A stretch of 63,147 bases of DNA from Oxalobacteraceae bacterium (lineage in GTDB: Bacteria > Pseudomonadota > Gammaproteobacteria > Burkholderiales > Burkholderiaceae_D). This document shows positions 29,383 through 38,338 of the stretch, piece after piece; within the stretch, counting starts at the first letter, position 1, and every line of letters starts with the position of its first letter. The stretch lies in NCBI GenBank assembly GCA_947374865.1, contig CANCDR010000016.1, positions 1 through 63,147 of the forward strand, in the 5' to 3' direction. Both the position numbers and the translations under genes were made by a program. The notes beneath the pieces were generated by a model. It searched no databases. It saw only the letters and a program-made list of their open reading frames with translations, and was not told the origin of the DNA.

Positions 29383-30060
29383 ATGTCTTCCTCATCCAAC
29401 AAGCCCAGCGTGCCGGCAGAGTTAAAAAAGTTTCAATTATCCTCCACCGTGATCATCGATCCGCGTCGGCGCTTACATAACAGACGCACCGAACAGACAA
29501 TGCGCACTATTTTTGGCGCGACGGAATCGGTCATCATTGAATCGCTCACGCAGCGTATCTCTGTGCTGGATATTTGTAAGGCTGCAGGTATTTCGCGCAG
29601 TAAGTTTTATCGCTTTTTTTCCTCACACGAATCTTTAATGGATGGTTTTGCGCTCTACAAACGGGAATCCTTCCTGCAAGACTTGGTCGATCACATCGGC
29701 ACAAATGAAGAGCCGGAGGCGCATTTACTAGCACTCATTAATTATGTGGATGATTATTTGCACAATGGCAGTTCACGCCAACTCATTATGGTCGCGCCGG
29801 AGTTTGCATTGAATTTGTTCAATCATATTTTTCATGATGCGATGTTGCATTTTCAGGATTTACTGTCGACCGTGTTTTCCCTCTGGGACGAACGACTGAA
29901 AATGAAATTGGATCGCGAATTGCTGTGCGAATTACTGGTCAGGTTAATGCTGAGTGAAAACTTGATTGTGGATCATAAAAAGACCGTGAAATTATCGGTT
30001 CGGGTACAACAGATGTTATCGCTTATGCGGATTGAAAATAAAAACGCCACTGCTTTGTGA
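29383..30060 (+). CDS. TetR/AcrR-family transcriptional regulator
   Basis: One-component regulator, 225 aa. The N-terminal DNA-binding domain includes the recognition helix-turn-helix VLDICKAAGISRSKFYRFFSSHESLMDGF at about residues 60-90, after an unusually long 30-residue basic leader. The C-terminal ligand domain is all-helical and not assignable. It probably controls itself and perhaps the acyl-CoA synthetase/ABC importer genes just upstream; the ligand might be an acyl-CoA or the imported acid. No strong Shine-Dalgarno sequence precedes the ATG. Confidence 0.85.
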   Translation: MSSSSNKPSVPAELKKFQLSSTVIIDPRRRLHNRRTEQTMRTIFGATESVIIESLTQRISVLDICKAAGISRSKFYRFFSSHESLMDGFALYKRESFLQDLVDHIGTNEEPEAHLLALINYVDDYLHNGSSRQLIMVAPEFALNLFNHIFHDAMLHFQDLLSTVFSLWDERLKMKLDRELLCELLVRLMLSENLIVDHKKTVKLSVRVQQMLSLMRIENKNATAL

Positions 30061-30074
30061 GCAGTGGCGTTTTT
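30043..30074 (+). terminator. Terminator whose loop contains the TetR stop codon
   Basis: An 11-bp stem AACGCCACTGC (30043-30053) pairs with GCAGTGGCGTT (30061-30071) and is followed by T residues. The loop (30054-30060) includes the TGA stop of the regulator gene, so the coding sequence runs into the hairpin. A residues on the left side allow it also to act for the convergent S-layer-like gene. Confidence 0.85.
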
Positions 30075-30130
30075 CAAGGCTGAAAACTGTCATCCGCCAC
30101 CCTTTTGAGGTGGCGCCCTTTGATCCTGAC

Positions 30131-33061
30131 TTAGGCCAAGGTGATTGCGTTTGTGCCGGCTCCCGTAGCAGCAGACAGATCGACCAACCCCGATAACTTG
30201 ACAACGATATCAGTGCCGTTCACGAATGATGCGCTTGCGCTGTTATCTTCGACTACATAGGTATCTCCACCATACTGGAACCAGGCGATATGGCCGTTTG
30301 CAGAGCCATCATCAGCAGCGGCTTGGTTGAGGTAGTCTTGATAGACAGCAGTGCCAGCCAAGGCAATCTTGGCTTTAGTGAAGGTTTCGACGCCCTTATT
30401 AAGGAATGTCAACGTATCACCTTTGTTTGCATCGGTAATCGTTGTGGTGATGTTGCCGTTAGTGCTGGCTTGAAAGATGAATGTGTCCTCACCGCCACCG
30501 CCAGTGATCATATTCATGCCTTTTCCAGACGTGATGTTGTCTGAACCCGTGCCACCAGTGTAGGTTACAACGCCTGCGCTGGCAGAGAAGTCAACCGTAT
30601 TGGTACCTGCGGCAGAACCTTTGATTGACGATGCGGCAGCCAATGCACCCGAGGTATAACTGAATCCACCTGCGCTGCCTTTGCCTGTCAAGCCGCTGGC
30701 ATCGACATTCGTCAAAGTAGTTGAATCCAGCGTTAATGCCACGCCTGTATCACCGCTCACGGCAATGGTTTTGGCTGCTGCGTCGGCAATATTGACGCTG
30801 AACTGTGAAGTTTGCGCTGTCGTGTCAGTGTCCTTGGTCGATATCAATAAGTTTTCAACGTTGAATACGTTGATCGCTTTAAGATTTTTGAACCCTTCGT
30901 TCGCCGCAAAAGCGAGGTTCACCGTATCATTGGTGCCGGTGTCGTTCGCTAAGCTGATCGACAATACCTCTGTATTAGCCGCCTTCTGCGTTAAAGTGAA
31001 GCCGGCAGATGCGTTGGTGATTGCGTATACGCCAGCGCTTACTCCGGCATCCAAGATAACGCTCTTAACGCCAGCTGCATACATCATGTTAAGACCGTTA
31101 GCTTTTGCTGTGGCATCGGTAATTTCCAGGACTTCAAAGTTAGTCACTTTTGTCGAGAAAGCATTATCACTCGTAGCAGTGACACCTAATGCGGCAGTCA
31201 TTTTGATCGTATCTGTTCCTGCGCCAACATCTAAAGATCCACCAGTGCCAAATGCGCCGGCATAAGTAACGACGTCATTGCCATCGCCAGTCGATATCGC
31301 TTTAGTGCCGCCAGAAGTCAGCGTGATTGTGTCAGCACCTGACCCACCAGTGTACTTTTGATCAACCGCCAAGGCACTGCCCAAAGTGACGGCGTCAGAA
31401 GCGGTGCTGAAAATGGACGCCTTAGCGGAAAATGTGTCAGAAGTCAGAACCAATGCCTTATCACCGCTGATATTCACGCTCGTTGCACCCGATGCGCTCA
31501 GCGAATTCAGTGTGTTGATTCCTGCGGTGGATACAATGTTGAGCGTCGTTGGCGCAGAACTCAGATCCACAGCGCCTGTGCTCGTCACGTTACTCAGTAT
31601 GAGTGTATCGGTCAGGGCAGTCGGTGTTGTTAGGCTGCCGTTTTTCTGAGTAAAACTACCAGCGGTACCAGACAACTTAATGTTGGACAATGCGCCAGAG
31701 TTCACGTTGGCAGCGCCGAAGTTTTCCAGGCTCACGCTGGTGATGGTGCCGGCTGCGGTTGAAGAAGCAGTGTTTGCGTCATTGATGGTCACTGCACCAT
31801 TGACCAATGCATACTTTACATTACCAGAAGCCGCATAAGCAGCAGATTGCTTAACGGTCACGGACGTTGTGTCAGCGTTACCTGTCACAGTAATGGCGCT
31901 TTGCGTTGAAGTTAAAGCAATCGTTGTATCAACTTTAGCGGTTTCCGTAATAGTGACAGTTGATCCGCCATTGACGGTAATAGCACCGGCAGAACTACCG
32001 GGGGTAATAGTAACCAACTCAGTCACAACGACAGCACCTTTGGCGGCAGTGCTTGCCCCAATGTTGATGACGCCGTTGGTAGTGTCTGCAACGCTTACGT
32101 TCACACCGTTACCGCCGTTCACAATTATGTTTCCAGCACCCAACTTGACTTCTTTTTCAACGATCGCAGTCGTACCAGCCGCTGTCAAGCTTGCCCCCCC
32201 AATCGATGTGGTGTTCAGATTCGTTAAATCAGGCCAGGCAGTGGTGTCGGTGGTTACGGTGCCTGTCGATACCAGATTAGCAGTCTGGATATGTAGAATT
32301 GAGATGCCGACGGCTTTGGTCGTGTCAATATCCTGTGTTGCACTGATGTTTAAGCTATTGTCGCCGCCTTTGCCATCAATCGCATCGAGCGAGGTCAATG
32401 TGACGACACCGTTCGTATCATTGCCGATGTAGGTATCATCAGCGCCTTTGCCGATGAAGGCATCGCCAGAATCAATCCCTTTCGTGAGAACTGTGGTGTG
32501 CGGGGTGTAGTGCGTCGGGTCGGTCTTTTCCAAAGCAGATTTATTGGCCTTCGTGGTGTCCGTAGCTGTTACCAAGGACAAAATCGAGGTGGCGTCTGCG
32601 ACGTTATCACCGCTCAAGGTCTGGGCATAATTCAGGCTGACGGCCAGTTTATTGTTCAGTAATTTTTGTGAATTGAGCGCGGCAGTGTTGATGTCGGCAT
32701 CTTTATTGTCGCCATCTTTATAGCCATTAACAGCATCGATCATGGAGGTGATGATGGCGCCTGGGTTAGCACCTTTTTCATCCAGACGCGCCTTCCAATA
32801 CGTTAAACCCTCGGCGTCCGGGGTGCGACCGAGTACGTTGGCATAGAAGGTATTGATGATTTGTGTGCTGGTGAAGGACTTTGGATAGGTGACCCGGGCA
32901 GCTTCACAATTAAACATTTCTTGTGCGATGAAAGCAAAGCTATCACCGTTATTCATGCGTTGCACCCAATAATTAAAACCGGCGCTTTCCGGTGCGCGAT
33001 TAAAGAGGGCGATATAGAGTTGGCTTACTTGTTCATTGGCGTTAGCAGCTGGCGAAGTCAT
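30131..33061 (-). CDS. Large secreted DUF4214/RTX-like surface protein
   Basis: 976 aa, rich in Thr, Ala, Gly, Ser and Asn and nearly free of Cys, with no Sec signal. Order: an N-terminal DUF4214 domain with two repeats (LYIALFNRAPESAGFNYW and FYANVLGRTPDAEGLTYW), a very long beta-strand-repeat region, RTX-type calcium motifs (GGSGADTITL, GGTGSDNITS, GGGGEDTFIF), and a C-terminal tail with DTYVVEDNSASASF and a hydrophobic end, like type I secretion substrates and S-layer proteins. The ATG at 33061 has AGGAA five bases before it; upstream in-frame codons run into the porin gene. No type I exporter genes are in the window. Confidence 0.8.
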   Translation of the reverse strand: MTSPAANANEQVSQLYIALFNRAPESAGFNYWVQRMNNGDSFAFIAQEMFNCEAARVTYPKSFTSTQIINTFYANVLGRTPDAEGLTYWKARLDEKGANPGAIITSMIDAVNGYKDGDNKDADINTAALNSQKLLNNKLAVSLNYAQTLSGDNVADATSILSLVTATDTTKANKSALEKTDPTHYTPHTTVLTKGIDSGDAFIGKGADDTYIGNDTNGVVTLTSLDAIDGKGGDNSLNISATQDIDTTKAVGISILHIQTANLVSTGTVTTDTTAWPDLTNLNTTSIGGASLTAAGTTAIVEKEVKLGAGNIIVNGGNGVNVSVADTTNGVINIGASTAAKGAVVVTELVTITPGSSAGAITVNGGSTVTITETAKVDTTIALTSTQSAITVTGNADTTSVTVKQSAAYAASGNVKYALVNGAVTINDANTASSTAAGTITSVSLENFGAANVNSGALSNIKLSGTAGSFTQKNGSLTTPTALTDTLILSNVTSTGAVDLSSAPTTLNIVSTAGINTLNSLSASGATSVNISGDKALVLTSDTFSAKASIFSTASDAVTLGSALAVDQKYTGGSGADTITLTSGGTKAISTGDGNDVVTYAGAFGTGGSLDVGAGTDTIKMTAALGVTATSDNAFSTKVTNFEVLEITDATAKANGLNMMYAAGVKSVILDAGVSAGVYAITNASAGFTLTQKAANTEVLSISLANDTGTNDTVNLAFAANEGFKNLKAINVFNVENLLISTKDTDTTAQTSQFSVNIADAAAKTIAVSGDTGVALTLDSTTLTNVDASGLTGKGSAGGFSYTSGALAAASSIKGSAAGTNTVDFSASAGVVTYTGGTGSDNITSGKGMNMITGGGGEDTFIFQASTNGNITTTITDANKGDTLTFLNKGVETFTKAKIALAGTAVYQDYLNQAAADDGSANGHIAWFQYGGDTYVVEDNSASASFVNGTDIVVKLSGLVDLSAATGAGTNAITLA

Positions 33062-33116
33062 GTGATTTCCTAAGTTAAATACGGGATGATTTGGTGCGCG
33101 GTGGTTTATTACTGTT

Positions 33117-34133
33117 TTAAAATTTGTGGCGAATACCAAAGTTGGCTTCGCGGTCGCCAAACGTACTATTCGTTTTGTAATTGGCACCAGAGTCGTTGTT
33201 GATTTTTGCGTAGGACGCATAAAAATTAGTGCGCTTGGAAAAATCGTAGGTATAGGCCAGGGCAATTTGCTTGGCATCCGCATTGAGTGCGGTTTTGTCG
33301 TCTTTTCGAATGTAGGACGCCATCAATTTGTGCCCGTCCTGCAATGGAACGCTCAGACCAAGGAGAACGTCATCGGATTTGTAGCTGTCATCCTTACGGT
33401 TTTGTGCGTAGGCTAAAGAAACGGTGAGGAGGGGTATGGCATATTTGCCGGTGAGCATAGTATTTTTTCTGCTCGCTTCGCCTAGCGCATCTTTAGCGTT
33501 ATGGTGCGCCAGTCCTAGGGTGAATTCGTTCTGGGTGTAAAGCAGCGAACCGCCAAATTGACGATTAGCGGTGTTATTTCCAGGGACTTCGCCTATGCCC
33601 CACGCAATTTCCGCCTTTAAGCTATTCACCAGCAATGGCGAAGTGTAGAACACGCTATTTTCCATCCTGACGCCTGATAAATCAGCCAAACTGCCGGTTT
33701 TTTCAATCAGATTGGAGGCATTGCCGGCGAATCCGACATTCATCGGATCGACGCCATCAATCGCGTTGTAGTAAGGCGTGTTGCGACGGCCCAGATTGAG
33801 TTCACCAAATTCGCCGGATAAACCGACGGTGGCGCGCCGACCAAATACGCGGTTACCTTGTGCGAGTGTGCCGGCATCGGCATTAAAGCCATTTTCCAGT
33901 TGGAAGATGGCCGACAAGCCACCACCCAGATCTTCATTTCCCTTAAAGCCGAGACGGCTGCCGGATTGATTGCCGCTGTATAGGCTCGTACGGCTATTGG
34001 TGCCTTTTTCAAAGTTAAGGCCCAGATCGACGATGCCGTAGATGCTGATATTGGAGGCGGGGGTTGAGGATTGCGCGAATGCAGCGCTGGTGAAGGAGCC
34101 TAAAAGAGTGAGTGCAAGAAGTGACTTTTTCAC
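33117..34133 (-). CDS. Outer-membrane porin, betaproteobacterial type
   Basis: Trimeric 16-strand general porin of the Burkholderiales (OmpC/Porin_4) type, 338 aa. Features: signal peptide ending at AFAQ, SNISIYGIVDLGLNFEKG at the mature start, SRLGFKGNEDLGGGLSAIFQLENGFN, and the C-terminal NFGIRHKF ending in Phe needed for outer-membrane assembly. The start is GTG at 34133, seven bases after AAGGA; earlier in-frame ATG codons would add residues before the signal peptide. The S-layer-like gene follows after 55 nt. Confidence 0.93.
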   Translation of the reverse strand: MKKSLLALTLLGSFTSAAFAQSSTPASNISIYGIVDLGLNFEKGTNSRTSLYSGNQSGSRLGFKGNEDLGGGLSAIFQLENGFNADAGTLAQGNRVFGRRATVGLSGEFGELNLGRRNTPYYNAIDGVDPMNVGFAGNASNLIEKTGSLADLSGVRMENSVFYTSPLLVNSLKAEIAWGIGEVPGNNTANRQFGGSLLYTQNEFTLGLAHHNAKDALGEASRKNTMLTGKYAIPLLTVSLAYAQNRKDDSYKSDDVLLGLSVPLQDGHKLMASYIRKDDKTALNADAKQIALAYTYDFSKRTNFYASYAKINNDSGANYKTNSTFGDREANFGIRHKF

Positions 34134-34182
34134 AAGATATTCCTTAAAAAGGTGGCGCATTGTGGGAGACAACTGGTTTTCG

Positions 34183-34219
34183 CTTTTGCTTAAAAACTTA
34201 GCAATTTATTAAGCAAAAG
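34183..34219. promoter_or_regulatory. 10-bp inverted repeat upstream of the porin gene
   Basis: CTTTTGCTTA (34183-34192) is mirrored by TAAGCAAAAG (34210-34219) with a 17-nt AT-rich spacer, 50 nt before the porin GTG. It could be an operator overlapping the porin promoter or a 5'-leader hairpin. A TTGCTT/TTAAGC pair with about 17-nt spacing lies within it on the minus strand. Confidence 0.45.
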
Positions 34220-34359
34220 ATCAGGGCTCATTTGACCAAATATTGTCTTTTTAATCAAAATTTTGTGAATTTAATGACAACAACTTACGACACTTGACGT
34301 GGCTAGACGACAAGCGGGATGGGAAGTGATGGATTCAGGCGGAATGAAAAAAAAGACAC

Positions 34360-34394
34360 AAAAAAAACTGGCCGGCGAAAAACCGAACCAGTTT
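34360..34394 (-). terminator. Intrinsic terminator after kup
   Basis: AAACTGG (34365-34371) pairs with CCAGTTT (34388-34394), with an inner CGG/CCG pairing. On the minus strand the stem is followed by eight T residues (A60-A67 of the plus strand). It lies 25 nt beyond the kup stop. Confidence 0.8.
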
Positions 34395-34418
34395 ATTTCT
34401 GCGCTTGAAAAACGGACT

Positions 34419-36299
34419 TTAAATTTCGACCTGGGTGCCCAGTTCGATGACCCGGTTAGTCGGGACTTTGAAATAATCAGCGGCGTCGCGGGCGTTGCGC
34501 GACATGGTCGCAAACAGGATTTCGCGCCAGCTCGCCATGCCGCTGCCAATGGTTGAAATGACAGTTTGTCGGGTGATGAAAAACGACGTTTCCATCATAT
34601 TAAATTCAAGGCCGACGCCTTCACAGAGGGTGAGCGCAGCAGGAATGTCGCGCTCTTCTTTGAAGCCATAGCGCAAATTGAGTTGATAGCACGCGTGCCC
34701 CAAGGTTTCGAGTTGGATGCGCTCTTCCAGGGGGACGAAGGGAATGTCGACGTTGATTACCGTCAGAAAAATGATCCGCTCATGGAGTACCTTGTTGTGC
34801 AGCAGATTATGCAATAAGGCATGCGGTACACCATCGCCCAGCGGGCGGAAAAAAATGCCCGTACCTTCAACCCTGTGGGGTGGGGCGATGAACAGCGAGG
34901 TCAGAAAATCTTTCAGGGGAATGGATTGTTTTTGCAATTCTTCAAAGACTAGGCGCCGGCCGGTATGCCACGTCGTCATGACTGTCATGATGACCGCTCC
35001 CAGTGCGAGCGGGAACCAGCCGCCATGTAAAATTTTCAGCACGTTGGCGGAAAATAAAGCGAAGTCAATCAAGAAGAAAAACCCGGTAGCGCCAACGCAA
35101 AGCAGCAGATGATAGCGCCAGCGATAGCGCAATACAAAGAAGGTCAGAACGGTGGTGGTCAGCATGGTGACTGTGACGGCTATGCCGTAGGCCGACGCCA
35201 AATTGGAGGAGGATCCAAAACCGAGCACCGCCAGTACCACCACCACCAGCTGCAGCCAGTTGGCCAGCGGGATGTAGATCTGACCGATTTCCTGGTCTGA
35301 AGTATAGATGACGCGCATGCGGGGCAAAAAGCCTAACGAGATGGCCTGTTGAGTGACCGAAAAGGTACCGGAGATGGTGGCTTGCGAGGCGATGACCGTG
35401 GCAATGGTCGACAGTACGACCAGCGGCAAAATACTCCATGTGCCGAGTTGCTGATAAAACGGATTGGATACGGCATCCGGCTGCGCGAGAAGCAGCGCAC
35501 CCTGACCTAGATAATTTAGCGCCAGCGCCGGAAACGCGATGCCAAACCAGGCCAGCCGGATCGGCCGCTTCCCGAAATGTCCCATGTCGGCATACAGGGC
35601 TTCGGCGCCAGTGAAGGCCAGCACCACGGCGCCCAGGGCGATGAAACCGATCCAGCCATTATTGAAAAAGAAGCGTATCCCATGCACCGGATTGAGGGCC
35701 CCGAGAATGTTTGGGTTGGCGATGATATTGATGACGCCCATGACGGATAAAACGGCAAACCAGATCAGCATGATCGGGCCAAACCATTTGCCAATCCCGC
35801 CGGTGCCGGTATGCTGAACCGCGTACAGCGCGACGAGCACAGTAATAGTCAGTGGCAGAATATAGGGCTGAAATGCCGGTGTGGCAACTTCCAGGCCTTC
35901 AATAGCGGATAGAACCGAAATGGCCGGCGTGATGACGCCGTCGCCATAAAAAAGCGAAGCGCCCGCCAGGCCGACGATGGTCAGGGGCGTGGCCCAGCGC
36001 GAATTTTTGCCGACCGATTCAATCGCCAGCGCCATCAGACTCATCACGCCGCCTTCACCGCGATTATTGGCGCGCAAGATGAGGGCCACATATTTGAGTG
36101 ACACAATGAGCGTGAGTCCCCAGAAAATCAGCGAAACGATGCCGAATATATTTTCCGCGTTAAGAGGCAGGCCATGGTCTTTGGAAAAGACTTCTTTCAT
36201 GGCGTACAGCGGACTGGTACCGATATCGCCATACACCACGCCTATAGCGGCAACGGTGAGGGTGGCCAGGGTACTTTTTTTACTGGAATCGACGGACAA
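34419..36299 (-). CDS. kup: Low-affinity potassium transporter Kup
   Basis: K+:H+ symporter of the KUP/HAK/KT family, 626 aa, about 12 helices with a C-terminal cytoplasmic domain. Characteristic stretches are GVVYGDIGTSPLYAMKEVF, FYGDGVITPAISVLSAIEG and FTGAEALYADMGHFG. The start is TTG 36299, supported by AAAGGTG six bases before it and by the absence of a better ATG. It is the last gene on this minus-strand run, about 115 nt after the M29-like gene, and has its own terminator. Confidence 0.95.
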   Translation of the reverse strand: MSVDSSKKSTLATLTVAAIGVVYGDIGTSPLYAMKEVFSKDHGLPLNAENIFGIVSLIFWGLTLIVSLKYVALILRANNRGEGGVMSLMALAIESVGKNSRWATPLTIVGLAGASLFYGDGVITPAISVLSAIEGLEVATPAFQPYILPLTITVLVALYAVQHTGTGGIGKWFGPIMLIWFAVLSVMGVINIIANPNILGALNPVHGIRFFFNNGWIGFIALGAVVLAFTGAEALYADMGHFGKRPIRLAWFGIAFPALALNYLGQGALLLAQPDAVSNPFYQQLGTWSILPLVVLSTIATVIASQATISGTFSVTQQAISLGFLPRMRVIYTSDQEIGQIYIPLANWLQLVVVVLAVLGFGSSSNLASAYGIAVTVTMLTTTVLTFFVLRYRWRYHLLLCVGATGFFFLIDFALFSANVLKILHGGWFPLALGAVIMTVMTTWHTGRRLVFEELQKQSIPLKDFLTSLFIAPPHRVEGTGIFFRPLGDGVPHALLHNLLHNKVLHERIIFLTVINVDIPFVPLEERIQLETLGHACYQLNLRYGFKEERDIPAALTLCEGVGLEFNMMETSFFITRQTVISTIGSGMASWREILFATMSRNARDAADYFKVPTNRVIELGTQVEI

Positions 36300-36414
36300 A
36301 ATGCACCTTTGGTAAGTTGAAGCAGCATCGATGGCGAGGTGGCTGAAGCATCCTCAATACCTGCCTAATTTGATTAGGCGGTTATTGTGACACGTTGATG
36401 CGAACAGCGTACGC

Positions 36415-37512
36415 TCAAACCTGCCATGCGCCATCACGATAAACCTGTTCATTATCCAGAAAAACAGCCTCGGTGACAGCAAACACATCGACGTGAAAAC
36501 GCGTGTCGCGGCGTTTGAAGCCGGGCTTGTTGTACACACCGTGTTTGGCGCCCAGGGAGAGGTGAATGCCGCACATGCGCTCGTAGGTGCCGATGTCGCG
36601 CACCAGCTGGTCACGCGAAAATGCGCGGTTCATGCCAAAGCCTAATTCGCGCAGCCAGATCTCGCCTTCGGCGGCACGGATCAGCGCCAAGACCGCATCG
36701 AACTCCGGCGTGGAATCGATGACCTCGATGACGCGGCCGGCTTCGATGACCAGCGTGATCGGCTGCGCTGGTTTGTTGACGCAAAATTCGGTGTCACCAA
36801 ATACAAAAATACGCACCCGGCCGTGTACCGCCTCCAGATTCTGCGCCTCGGTAAACACTTCGCCGATGGGGAATTGTCCGCCGACGTTATGCATGTCGCG
36901 GTAGTCGCCGATGTTGATCTTGGCCGATTCGAGCGGTGAATCGAAGCGCAGCAGGGCGCCGCCGCTGTCGACGACGGCACTTTTTGCAGCATCGATGCGT
37001 TGCTTGAGGGCGGGGCCTATGACGCGATAATACGCCGGGTCGTAGGCCAGCCCGTCGATGTAGCACAGCGACTCCGGACCGGGCATGCGTCCCAGATGGG
37101 CGTGTTCGATGACCTTGAGTGAGCGTTTAAATAATTCAACCCGCAGGCGATAAGCGTCGAGGCGAAAACTGCTCGACTGCACCAGCACGACCAAATCACC
37201 CGGCTTGAGCGCCGTGAGCGTGCTAAGAATCTGCGCCGGTGCCACACTGTCGAAATCGATGAACAGCGCGGCCGGCAAACAGCTTCGATACGCTGCGGTG
37301 AGGGTCGCGGCCAGCGGACAGCGGGCGTCCGATACCACTACGGCCTGCTGCTGCGGAGTGTATTCAATGGCGATCCTGATGACGTCGCTTAAATGGCCGG
37401 CTGCCAGTGCCGTAGTGGCAGCGGAAATCGGCGCGCAGGGCGGCATGACAGGGGCGATGGTGACTGCATTAGTAGGTGATTCTGCAGTGGCTTCGGCCAG
37501 AGTATCTTGCAT
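36415..37512 (-). CDS. M29-aminopeptidase/NicX-like metalloenzyme
   Basis: 365 aa protein of the M29 aminopeptidase superfamily, which also contains the ring-cleaving dioxygenase NicX. The expected metal ligands are all visible: Glu218 in GEVFT, Glu289 in RELGFG, His317 in GIHLSLG, Tyr327, His340 and Asp342 in FHVD. The first 40 residues are Ala/Pro-rich and poorly structured. No signal peptide, so cytoplasmic. It follows soxA by 35 nt and closes the Mo-hydroxylase/sox run. Peptidase or ring-cleavage activity cannot be told apart from the sequence alone. Confidence 0.7.
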   Translation of the reverse strand: MQDTLAEATAESPTNAVTIAPVMPPCAPISAATTALAAGHLSDVIRIAIEYTPQQQAVVVSDARCPLAATLTAAYRSCLPAALFIDFDSVAPAQILSTLTALKPGDLVVLVQSSSFRLDAYRLRVELFKRSLKVIEHAHLGRMPGPESLCYIDGLAYDPAYYRVIGPALKQRIDAAKSAVVDSGGALLRFDSPLESAKINIGDYRDMHNVGGQFPIGEVFTEAQNLEAVHGRVRIFVFGDTEFCVNKPAQPITLVIEAGRVIEVIDSTPEFDAVLALIRAAEGEIWLRELGFGMNRAFSRDQLVRDIGTYERMCGIHLSLGAKHGVYNKPGFKRRDTRFHVDVFAVTEAVFLDNEQVYRDGAWQV

Positions 37513-37547
37513 CGTTAATTTCTCACATCTTCAAATAACAAATTTAT

Positions 37548-38336
37548 TCAGGGTCGCACCGCCGGCGCTTCGAGCAACATGCCGGCAGCACGACTGGCCA
37601 GGTAAAGCTCCAGTTCGGTCAGTTCAATGGCGCCATAGGCGGGCAATTCGGCGCGCACACCGGCCATACAATTACGCAGGCGTCGCTGCAATGATCCGAC
37701 CCCCTGCCATTCCAGCCGATAAATCGGATAGCCTGTGGCATGCCCCTGCGGGATCACGCTGCTGGCCAGATGTCGGCCGGCGTTGGTGTCATGACACTGG
37801 GCGCACGACAGATTGAGCTGGCCAATACGTTGCATAAAGCGCTGTTGGCCACGCTCGCGAAAGGCAGTCAGGCGCGCGTCAGAAGGCGGCGTGATCGGCA
37901 TGCCCCTGGACTGCAGCGCCAGCAAGACCTCTAGCGCTAATAGTTCATTGCTTTCCAAAGCCAATGGTGCGCTCATTTGACGCCGTTCACGACACAGATT
38001 GATGCGTTGCCCAAAATTGACCGGCCGTCCCAGCTCGGTATCAAAGGCCGGAAAACGACGCGCCACACCGCGCATGGTAACAGGCTGGCCGTGACAGTCG
38101 GCACAAGACTTTGTCAGGCCACCCTCACGACGCTGCCATAGCTGCTGTCCTTCCTGACGCCATAGCATGGCTGGATTTTGACTATCGTCGTTTTGCAGCG
38201 CCTGTGTGGCCGGCAGCATGAAGCTCAGGCCTGAGCGGCGTGCATCGGCTGCATTTTGCCCGTTGGCTGTCTGGGCTGCCTGCGCTGCCTGAGTTGACAT
38301 ACAGGCCAATACAAAAAGGAAGATCCCGGCGCGCAT
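37548..38336 (-). CDS. soxA: Diheme cytochrome c SoxA
   Basis: Catalytic subunit of SoxAX, which links a sulfur substrate to the SoxY cysteine in the periplasm; 262 aa with signal peptide. Two haem motifs (CADCH 78-82 and CAQCH 178-182), the haem-ligand region RINLCRERR with Cys115, and the active-site cysteine Cys223 in RLRNCMAGVRAE are all present, so it should be functional. It starts 2 nt after soxZ. No soxB lies nearby. Confidence 0.93.
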   Translation of the reverse strand: MRAGIFLFVLACMSTQAAQAAQTANGQNAADARRSGLSFMLPATQALQNDDSQNPAMLWRQEGQQLWQRREGGLTKSCADCHGQPVTMRGVARRFPAFDTELGRPVNFGQRINLCRERRQMSAPLALESNELLALEVLLALQSRGMPITPPSDARLTAFRERGQQRFMQRIGQLNLSCAQCHDTNAGRHLASSVIPQGHATGYPIYRLEWQGVGSLQRRLRNCMAGVRAELPAYGAIELTELELYLASRAAGMLLEAPAVRP

Positions 38337-38338
38337 AC

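Noticed and set aside
30681..32432. Two long plus-strand open frames (194 and 187 aa) across the S-layer-like gene
   Set aside because: They are antisense to a repetitive Thr/Ala/Ser-rich gene, whose composition creates long open frames on the other strand; no start site or protein family is visible.
34299..34556. 85-aa plus-strand frame across the kup terminator
   Set aside because: Runs through the terminator hairpin and the kup 3' end; no support.
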